From Siphonodentalium dalli (lineage: Eukaryota; Mollusca; Scaphopoda; Gadilida; Siphonodentaliidae), in contig CP136065.1 of NCBI GenBank assembly GCA_032622095.1, forward strand, positions 154,015,577 to 154,079,576: a stretch of DNA of 64,000 nt, read 5' to 3'. Of the stretch, positions 62,713 through 64,000 are shown one piece after another. Within the stretch, counting starts at the first letter, position 1; each line of letters opens with the position of its first letter. The notes below the pieces were generated by a model. That model saw only the letters and a list, made by a program, of their open reading frames with translations, was not told the DNA's origin and searched no databases. The position numbers were made by a program, and so were the translations under genes.

Positions 62713-63886
62713 CTGAAAGATGACCAATTCTGAAGTGTAATATAAAGTTATTATACAATGTTGTGTACAGTATGTGTTTTTCTTGTACGAGTCCAGGTTG
62801 TGGTGAAGTCATATTGGACGAAACAAGACAAGTAGCTTGCCGGTGGTTTACATGAGCGCGAAACAATATGTCCAGTACCAGGGTTTCCGCCAGGGGAGAA
62901 TTAATGAGTCCGTATTGGGGAAATACACCATGGTTCGTCCTGTCGGGCGAAAATTTTGTTATTTGACACTGAAAAGAAGCCATTTCCTTGCACCTGAGTG
63001 TCCCACAAAGCAATCCAAAGCTACGTATATTATGCAAGTCGATCATTTCCGTGGGTGCATTAATTCTGTTGATGGTATCCAAATAGTTAGTCATTTAATT
63101 ACATACGTAAGACTGCCGTCTGATTGAAGACTATATATATAAATGAACGAGCTACGAGTTTAATACAGTGTTAACTGTTTACAATTTTATAACTTACAAT
63201 AAGATTCCAACAGGTATAATGAATCTAAACAGTAAAAAGAATCTACGCATTGACCAATAATACCTAGCAAGGAGAATTGAATAAAGTATTTCTTAGAATT
63301 TCAAGTAGCGTCAGTGAAAATGAAACTGACAGGATTATATATTCTGTCAATCGTAAAACTATTTGTGCGCGGTGATGTCATACTGCAGGGTTTTTCTGCA
63401 GGAGATATTTATAGCGGCGAAATACGAAAGGTAGCGAAATCATTCACCCGGAACGCGTAGCTTGTTCAATAGTCTGTATTAGTCCAACAACTGATGACCG
63501 CAGCTATAGAACAGAGTTTTAGCCAACGTGTTATAAAATATAATTGAGTTTTTGGTGGGAAATGTGAACATGTGCGTAGTTGATTATTGTGCTTGGGGAC
63601 CCAGGCGGGACAACGTTACTATTATTGACAGTACTTTGACAAAATCTCCATATTGGGGGGGGGGGGGGGGGGGGGTATGTGTTCGTGTTTATCCTCCATG
63701 CATGTAATATGGCTCAAATGAATGGTGTTCTCACTATGAATTCCCGCTATAAATACTGATTTGGGACAGGTTCCGTATTATTGTGAAATAAATCACTGTG
63801 GGATTTTGTCAAGTATGCATGGCAATATACGCATAATAATCAACACACGTAGAGAATTACAAGTATTTTTCAAGAACTTCACTTAC
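62713..63886 (-). other. Intron 5' of the first supported exon
   Basis: Holds an inverted fragment (62735-62822) of the repeat at 9719 and 25822 and a poly-G tract of about 22 bases (63655-63676). Overlapping open frames on both strands near 62696-63127 have no family resemblance. Confidence 0.6.
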
Positions 63887-64000
63887 CGGTACATCAAACT
63901 CAAAACAAAAGATAATACAGCAATAAGATAAATGATCAACATTGAGTAGTTTCATCCACGAAAATCCCGTGCATAAAAATATCCCCGACTCAGTAATTGG
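63887..64000 (-). CDS. Candidate upstream exon, open to the window edge
   Basis: Minus-strand frame without stop from 64000 to a perfect donor CCG|GTAAGT (63886), ending FCFEFDVP in phase 0, which fits the phase of the next exon at 62712. There is no clear FERM motif, so this may be a chance frame. The acceptor would be outside the window. Confidence 0.25.

Noticed and set aside
62696-63127. Overlapping open frames of 132 (minus) and 96 (plus) codons
   Set aside because: They overlap each other, run into a proven exon border and a dispersed repeat, and match no family that I recognise.

Overview
The window is AT-rich animal genomic DNA holding one recognisable gene, on the minus strand: part of the tail of an unconventional myosin that is best read as class XV (myosin XV-like). 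I found 21 exons between 62712 and 970 (706 codons, about 2.1 kb of coding sequence in 62 kb). They were found by translating between splice-like sites and requiring every junction to keep one reading frame; all 21 do. In transcript order they encode the second half of the first FERM domain (62712 to 55941), a short linker (55297-55247), an SH3 domain split over two exons (53596-52099), a proline-rich linker spread over six small exons in very large introns (48745 to 16852), and a complete MyTH4 domain (15218 to 970). The motor, IQ motifs, first MyTH4 and first part of FERM1 lie beyond 64000. The last FERM domain lies beyond position 1.

The order FERM-SH3-MyTH4 is found only in the tails of class VII and XV myosins, and the long proline-rich insert after SH3 favours class XV. 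The organism is a metazoan. Helitrons with internal tandem repeats, abundant palindromic MITEs and the divergence from vertebrate myosins suggest a marine invertebrate, possibly a lophotrochozoan; this is inference.

Everything else is intron, and much of it is mobile DNA. There are Helitrons (1-271, 272-766, 27565-28009) and three hAT-type elements with 8-bp target duplications (19871-21301, 52575-52949, and 57391-58281, which keeps a BED zinc-finger reading frame). At least five families of small TTAA-flanked elements begin with CCCTTT (piggyBac-like MITEs), and a large family of about 219-bp palindromes is flanked by TA (mariner-like). A 5.7-kb foldback element (36753-42476) has long inverted arms, a degenerate 190-bp satellite core and a near-perfect 1.4-kb tandem duplication. 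A 19-bp minisatellite lies at 8005-8536.

Several MITEs sit within about 10 to 35 bases of exon edges, and one 60-base exon lies between two related MITEs. The six linker exons all start and end in phase 0, so any of them could be skipped or included without breaking the frame. No plus-strand gene, RNA gene, CRISPR array or bacterial feature could be supported. The many 60-200 codon open frames are mostly repeat-derived or chance.
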